Assembly (NCBI GenBank): GCA_964530695.1
Contig: CAZGYQ010000070.1
Span: 1 to 18,842 of the forward strand
DNA from: VFBF01 sp964530695
GTDB taxonomy: Bacteria; Pseudomonadota; Alphaproteobacteria; Caulobacterales; Aquidulcibacteraceae
Direction of reading: 5' to 3'
Length of the DNA: 18,842 bases
The notes below the pieces were generated by a model. It did no database searches. It saw nothing but the letters and a program-made list of their open reading frames with translations, and was not told the DNA's origin. Every line of letters begins with the position of its first letter. Positions within the stretch are counted from its first letter, which is position 1. Position numbers and translations under genes: made by a program. Positions 14,792 through 18,842 of this stretch are shown here, in pieces.

Positions 14792-15391
14792 TCAGCTGCG
14801 GCGGGCGGACACGATGAGCCAGGGCGTCTCGACCCGATCATAGCCTGCGCCGGATGTCTCTTGCACCTCTGCTTCGGTCCAGACTGCGCGATCGGCCAGC
14901 AGCGCGCGCATGCCGCCGGCGTCGATGCCGCAATAGAAGCGCCCGAGCCCGTCGCGGCGGTCTTGCCCCGCTTTCAGCAGCGCGCCGAATACGCCGCCAG
15001 GTTTCAGCGCCCGCGCGATGGCGACGACGATGGCCGGGAGTTCTACCGTTTTCGCGTGATGGAGCGCGGCGCCGGACCACACGCCATCGTAGGCGTCGAC
15101 GTCGTCGAGCGCCGCAAAATCCGCCACGCGCACGTCGATCCCGAAGCGCCGCTTCGCCTCCGCCGCGAGGCCTGGCGAGGCGTCCATGGATGTCACGTTG
15201 TGCCCATGCTCTGCGAGCCACGCGGATTCGTGACCGCCGCCGCAGCCGAGATCGAGCACGCGCGCGGCGCGCGGCAGGCGGGCTTCAAACCGGCGCAGGC
15301 TGTCTCGCACGCCGTGATCGATCGCGCTCTGCGCGTAGGTCTCCGCGTCACGGTCATAGAAGGCGATGGTGGCGGGGTCGGCGGGGGTCAC
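14792..15391 (-). CDS. Class I SAM-dependent methyltransferase
   Basis: The 199-residue protein has a complete class I fold signature: FYDRDAETYAQS at the N-terminus (residues 11-22), motif I VLDLGCGGGHESAWLA (45-60), the acidic residue D70 in VTSMDASPGLAAEAKRRFG that binds the SAM ribose, VADFAAL (motif II), and WSGAALHH plus ALKPGGVFGALLKAG (post-motif regions). The methyl acceptor is unknown. No signal peptide, so cytoplasmic. It starts with GTG at 15389-15391, overlapping the TGA of the upstream flavoprotein as GTGA, a clear sign of translational coupling. It lies between two predicted exported lipoproteins, which makes a modification or small-molecule role linked to them possible but unproven. 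Confidence 0.9.
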   Translation of the reverse strand: MTPADPATIAFYDRDAETYAQSAIDHGVRDSLRRFEARLPRAARVLDLGCGGGHESAWLAEHGHNVTSMDASPGLAAEAKRRFGIDVRVADFAALDDVDAYDGVWSGAALHHAKTVELPAIVVAIARALKPGGVFGALLKAGQDRRDGLGRFYCGIDAGGMRALLADRAVWTEAEVQETSGAGYDRVETPWLIVSARRS

Positions 15392-16575
15392 GCTGAGGCG
15401 CGCGCAAACAGCGGTGCGATCGTGTCGATCGAGGTCTCGGCCTCAGCGCGATCCGCCGTTTCGTCGTCGGCGCCGTAGCCCCACATGTCGCTCAGACCGA
15501 GCTTCTGGACGACGATGCCGTCGGGGCGCGACAGCACCGAGACGCCGCGATAGCGCAGGCCGTAGCGCGCCTCCGGTTGCGGCGCGAGCCAGGCGATCTG
15601 GCCGCGCACGGGCGTGATCGTCTCGTCCTTGAAGAGCGCCCGCGCGCCGTAGCCGGTGCAGTTGACGATCACCCTGTGCGGCAGGCGGGCGAGATCGGCG
15701 GGCGTGTGAAATTCCATCGGCGTGATGGCGCCGCCTTCTGTGAGGAAGTCCGTGGTCAGCAGGTGCGCAAGTTCGGCGACATTGAACTGCATCGACGTGC
15801 CGTGACGCACCCGCGCGACGGGAAAGGGATGGGCGCCCGCGGGCAGGTCGCGGTAGCGCGGCACGATGTCGGCGAGGCGACGGGCGTACTCGGCGAAGTG
15901 AATGTCCTGCGCCGCGTGCTCCGGCAGCGGATTGGGGATGGGGCTGTCCCAGAGATTGTAGCGGTCGGTCCACGCCACCGGCTCGCCGGGCATGCCGAGA
16001 TAGGTCTGGTAGGTCGCGTAGGAGATGCGCGCCATCTCCTCCCAGAGCGCGGGGAAATCGGGCGAGACCCTGGCCGCGTCCGCGATGCGCGAATCCGGCG
16101 ACCATGTGCCCGTCGCGCGCGCAGAGCGCGTCTGCGGCGCCCGCTCTTTCGCGTAGATGGTCACCCTGGCGCCGGCGCGCTGCAACGTGAGCGCCGAGGT
16201 GAGCCCCAGCGCGCCGCAGCCGATCACCGCAACGTCCCTTGCTCCACCGTCGAGGGCCTTCTTCGCCGCGATCGCGCTTGAGCCCCACGCCAGCGACCAG
16301 CCAGAGCCGCCATGCCCGTAATTGTGCACCACGCGCTTGTCGCCGATGGTCTCCACATCGAGGCGCGGTCCCGCGGCGCGGAACGGTCGCGTGCAGACAG
16401 TGATCTTGGTGAGCCGCTCGATCTCCATGCGCAGCGGCGCGATGCGCAACGGCGTGAACGCCGGAGATTCGATCAGTGGCCGCGTCGCGCAGCCCGAGAG
16501 CGCGAGACTGCCGAGGCCCGCGAGGAGGGTGCGGCGATGGAGCGGGACGGTTTTCATCGATGTTGTCGCGTCCAC
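15388..16575 (-). CDS. D-amino-acid-oxidase-like FAD oxidoreductase, circularly permuted, predicted Tat lipoprotein
   Basis: The product has 395 residues from the GTG at 16575 (ATG at 16557 gives 389). The signal LHRRTLLAGLGSLALSGC combines an arginine pair and a lipobox (Cys29). Then CTRPFRAAGPRLDVE (61-75) and VVHNYGHGGSGWSLAWGSSAIAAKKAL (82-108) follow; in D-amino-acid oxidases this block is the C-terminal end. Only after it comes the FAD Rossmann motif VAVIGCGALGLTSALTLQRAG (115-135). The remaining DAO landmarks VNCTGYGARALFKDETITPVRGQ (304-326) and a final GIVVQKLGLSDMWG (353-366) end just where the HNYGHGG block would normally come. FAD-dependent oxidation of an amino or imino compound in the periplasm is likely. 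The GTG start lies 6 bp after the upstream stop (TAGG may serve as ribosome site). The 3' end overlaps the methyltransferase by 4 bp. Confidence 0.88.
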   Translation of the reverse strand: MDATTSMKTVPLHRRTLLAGLGSLALSGCATRPLIESPAFTPLRIAPLRMEIERLTKITVCTRPFRAAGPRLDVETIGDKRVVHNYGHGGSGWSLAWGSSAIAAKKALDGGARDVAVIGCGALGLTSALTLQRAGARVTIYAKERAPQTRSARATGTWSPDSRIADAARVSPDFPALWEEMARISYATYQTYLGMPGEPVAWTDRYNLWDSPIPNPLPEHAAQDIHFAEYARRLADIVPRYRDLPAGAHPFPVARVRHGTSMQFNVAELAHLLTTDFLTEGGAITPMEFHTPADLARLPHRVIVNCTGYGARALFKDETITPVRGQIAWLAPQPEARYGLRYRGVSVLSRPDGIVVQKLGLSDMWGYGADDETADRAEAETSIDTIAPLFARASA

Positions 16576-16581
16576 CTCGAC

Positions 16582-17760
16582 CTACCGGCTCAGTTCCCGC
16601 ATCGCCCGGTCGAGCCCCGTCAGCGTCAGCGGGAACATGCGGTCGGGACCGATGATTTCCTGCACGACGCCCACGCTCGGCGTGTGCGCCCAGTGCTGCT
16701 GCGGCGTCGGGTTGAGCCACACGAGGTGCTCGTAGATTTCCTTCACGCGGTGCAGCCAGATCGCGCCCGGCTCCTCGTTCCAGTGCTCCACCGAGCCGCC
16801 CGGATAGGTGATCTCGTATGGGCTCATCGTGGCGTCGCCGACGAACAGAACCTTATAGTCGTGCGGGAACTTGTGCAGCACGTCCCACGTGTTGAGTTTT
16901 TCGGTGTTGCGGCGGCGGTTGTCCTTCCAGACCTGCTCGTAGAGGCAGTTGTGGAAGTAGAAGAATTCGAGGTGCTTGAACTCGGTGCGCGCGGCGCTGA
17001 ACAATTCCTCGCACATCTTGATATGCGGATCCATCGAACCGCCGATGTCGAAGAAGATGAGCACCTTGATCGTGTTGCGCCGTTCGGGGCGCATGACGAT
17101 GTCGAGATAGCCCTGGCGCGCGGTCTCCTTGATCGTGCCGTCGAGATCGAGTTCGTCGGGCGCCCCTTGGCGCGCGAATTTCCGCAGCCGGCGCAGCGCG
17201 ACCTTGATGTTGCGCGTGCCGAGTTCGACCTGGTCGTCGAGATTCTTGTATTCGCGCTTGTCCCAGACCTTCACCGCCCTGCCGTGGCGGCCCTTGTCCT
17301 GGCCGATGCGCACGCCTTCGGGATTGTAGCCGCTGTTGCCGAACGGCGAGGTGCCGCCCGAGCCGATCCACTTCGAGCCGCCCTCGTGGCGCTCTTTCTG
17401 TTCCTCGAGCCGCTTCTGCAGCGTCTCCATCAGCTTGTCCCAGCCGCCGAGCGCCTCGATCTGCTGCTTCTCTTCCTCGGTGAGATACTTCTCCGTCAGC
17501 GCCTGCAGCCACTCCGCCGGGATCATCGCGTCGATGACCTCCTGCGTGAACTCCGCGCCCTTGAAAACGTGGCCGAACACCTGGTCGAAGCGGTCGATGT
17601 GGCGCTCGTCCTTCACCAGCGTCGCGCGCGACAGATAGTAGAAGTCATCCACCAGCGGCGGGATCACGTCCTTCTCGAGCGCTTCCAGCAGCACGAGGTA
17701 TTCCTTTAGGGAAACTGGGACCTTGGCGTGGCGGAGTTCGGTGAAGAAGCGCTGGAACAT
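16582..17760 (-). CDS. CoxE-like von Willebrand factor A domain protein
   Basis: The 392-residue protein resembles the VWA/CoxE-like proteins common in alphaproteobacteria. The N-terminal half has LRHAKVPVSLKEYLVLLEAL and FYYLSRATLVKDERHIDRFDQVF (residues 9-62), then a charged Gly-rich linker (GGSKWIGSGGTSPFGNSG). The C-terminal VWA fold contains the metal-ion-dependent adhesion motif FFDIGGSMD (236-244) and GDATM (308-312). Such proteins usually work with a MoxR-type AAA+ ATPase as a chaperone pair for metal-cofactor or complex maturation. No MoxR gene is adjacent here: upstream is a divergent small gene and downstream, 6 bp away, the flavoprotein. No signal peptide; probably cytoplasmic. 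The ribosome site is weak. It is apparently the first gene of the minus-strand cluster. Confidence 0.88.
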   Translation of the reverse strand: MFQRFFTELRHAKVPVSLKEYLVLLEALEKDVIPPLVDDFYYLSRATLVKDERHIDRFDQVFGHVFKGAEFTQEVIDAMIPAEWLQALTEKYLTEEEKQQIEALGGWDKLMETLQKRLEEQKERHEGGSKWIGSGGTSPFGNSGYNPEGVRIGQDKGRHGRAVKVWDKREYKNLDDQVELGTRNIKVALRRLRKFARQGAPDELDLDGTIKETARQGYLDIVMRPERRNTIKVLIFFDIGGSMDPHIKMCEELFSAARTEFKHLEFFYFHNCLYEQVWKDNRRRNTEKLNTWDVLHKFPHDYKVLFVGDATMSPYEITYPGGSVEHWNEEPGAIWLHRVKEIYEHLVWLNPTPQQHWAHTPSVGVVQEIIGPDRMFPLTLTGLDRAMRELSR

Positions 17761-17861
17761 GAGGCGCAGGATGGGCGCCGGGCCGCTGCAAGTAAAGACG
17801 CCCTGAAGCGGCGGCCGGACGGCGCACGTGCGCTTCCGGCGAAAAGGGCCTAGGGTGTCCC

Positions 17862-18056
17862 ATGTCCATGCAACCCTCGATCATCGAGCGGGCGTTCCAG
17901 CTCGCAAAATCCGGCCGCTACCCGACGGTGGGCGACATCCGCAAACAGCTCGATCACGAAAAATACGCGAGCGCGGACAGCTATGTCCGGGGCGGGGCGC
18001 TGATCGCGCAGCTGCGTTCGCTGATCGCGGCGGCCCGCGCCAAGCCGCTGGACTAG
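17862..18056 (+). CDS. Small conserved-looking protein (64 aa)
   Basis: A helical protein of 64 residues: MSMQPSIIERAFQLAKSGRY, PTVGDIRKQLDHEKY, then SADSYVRGGALIAQLRSLIAAARA. The pattern SIIERAFQLA.SG....V.DIRKQL resembles small uncharacterised alphaproteobacterial proteins I have seen, with a helix-turn-helix-like alternation that could bind nucleic acid or a partner; no function can be assigned. The balanced composition and codon use support a real gene. The start may be ATG 17862 or ATG 17868; TAGGG at 17851-17855 favours 17862. The gene is divergent from the VWA gene (101 bp) and sits 139 bp before recA on the same strand, but recA has its own LexA-controlled promoter. Confidence 0.75.
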   Translation: MSMQPSIIERAFQLAKSGRYPTVGDIRKQLDHEKYASADSYVRGGALIAQLRSLIAAARAKPLD

Positions 18057-18099
18057 CCCCCGGACGGAAAAATTCACCCTGCCCGGAAATCACCCCAAT

Positions 18100-18136
18100 G
18101 TTCCCCTTGTGTTCCGTGGAACAAACATGGTACAGA
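18100..18136 (+). promoter_or_regulatory. LexA-controlled recA promoter (SOS box)
   Basis: GTTC (18100-18103), seven bases, then GTTC (18111-18114) is a perfect match to the alphaproteobacterial LexA box GTTC-N7-GTTC. A second, degenerate box in the opposite orientation follows: GAAC (18119-18122), seven bases, GTAC (18130-18133). Possible promoter elements are TTGTGT (18107-18112) and TACAGA (18131-18136), 18 bp apart, so LexA would cover the -35 and spacer. About 60 bp of leader precede the recA start. Confidence 0.85.
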
Positions 18137-18195
18137 ATCGCCACGCGAGGCGGGCTGGTCCGTTTCGGGGAGTCGGACTAAGGGGTGAGAAATCA

Positions 18196-18842
<647 letters not shown>

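Noticed and set aside
16312..17709. 465-codon plus-strand frame antisense to the VWA gene
   Set aside because: The VWA protein has a MIDAS motif and balanced composition. The antisense frame is rich in L, V, R and H, typical of a shadow.

Overview
The window comes from a high-GC alphaproteobacterium, probably in or near Caulobacterales/Hyphomonadaceae. The reasons are a perfect alphaproteobacterial LexA box (GTTC-N7-GTTC) before recA, the abundance of TonB-dependent receptors, SDR enzymes and Tat-exported lipoproteins, and a palindromic intergenic repeat of a kind I recall from alphaproteobacterial genomes. The family placement is inference. No tRNA, rRNA, CRISPR array, insertion sequence or phage gene was seen.

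Left part (1-9.6 kb), an accessory nutrient-uptake region. It opens with the 3' end of an alkaline-phosphatase-superfamily phosphoesterase, whose stop overlaps the likely TTG start of a FecA-like TonB-dependent receptor (TBDR1). Next comes a self-contained cassette: a TetR-type regulator (minus) divergent from a second TonB-dependent receptor (TBDR2) and an MFS carrier (plus). These converge on an M24 metallopeptidase-fold enzyme and an M14-like DUF2817 zinc carboxypeptidase (minus). A plausible reading is outer-membrane import, inner-membrane import and two-step hydrolysis of one amide- or peptide-like compound under TetR control. AT-rich dyads with a shared GATATTAT word sit before both transcription units. 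The two convergent ends meet inside a 104-bp palindromic repeat whose terminal CTAG ends supply both stop codons.

Middle (9.6-13.3 kb): a small hypothetical gene, a 350-bp stretch without a convincing gene, an SDR oxidoreductase, purD on the opposite strand (3' ends overlap by 9 bp), a cluster of four hairpins between the divergent purD and a second SDR, and that second SDR.

Right part (13.3-17.8 kb, minus strand): a compact probable operon, reading a CoxE-like von Willebrand A protein, a D-amino-acid-oxidase-like flavoprotein, a class I methyltransferase and a GH1 beta-glucosidase. The flavoprotein and the glucosidase carry nearly matching twin-arginine/lipobox signal peptides. The flavoprotein has the conserved C-terminal block of D-amino-acid oxidase (HNYGHGG) placed before its FAD-binding Rossmann motif, that is, a circularly permuted order. 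This is the most unusual thing in the window.

The right edge (17.8-18.8 kb, plus) holds a small conserved-looking protein gene and the LexA-controlled recA, cut by the window end.
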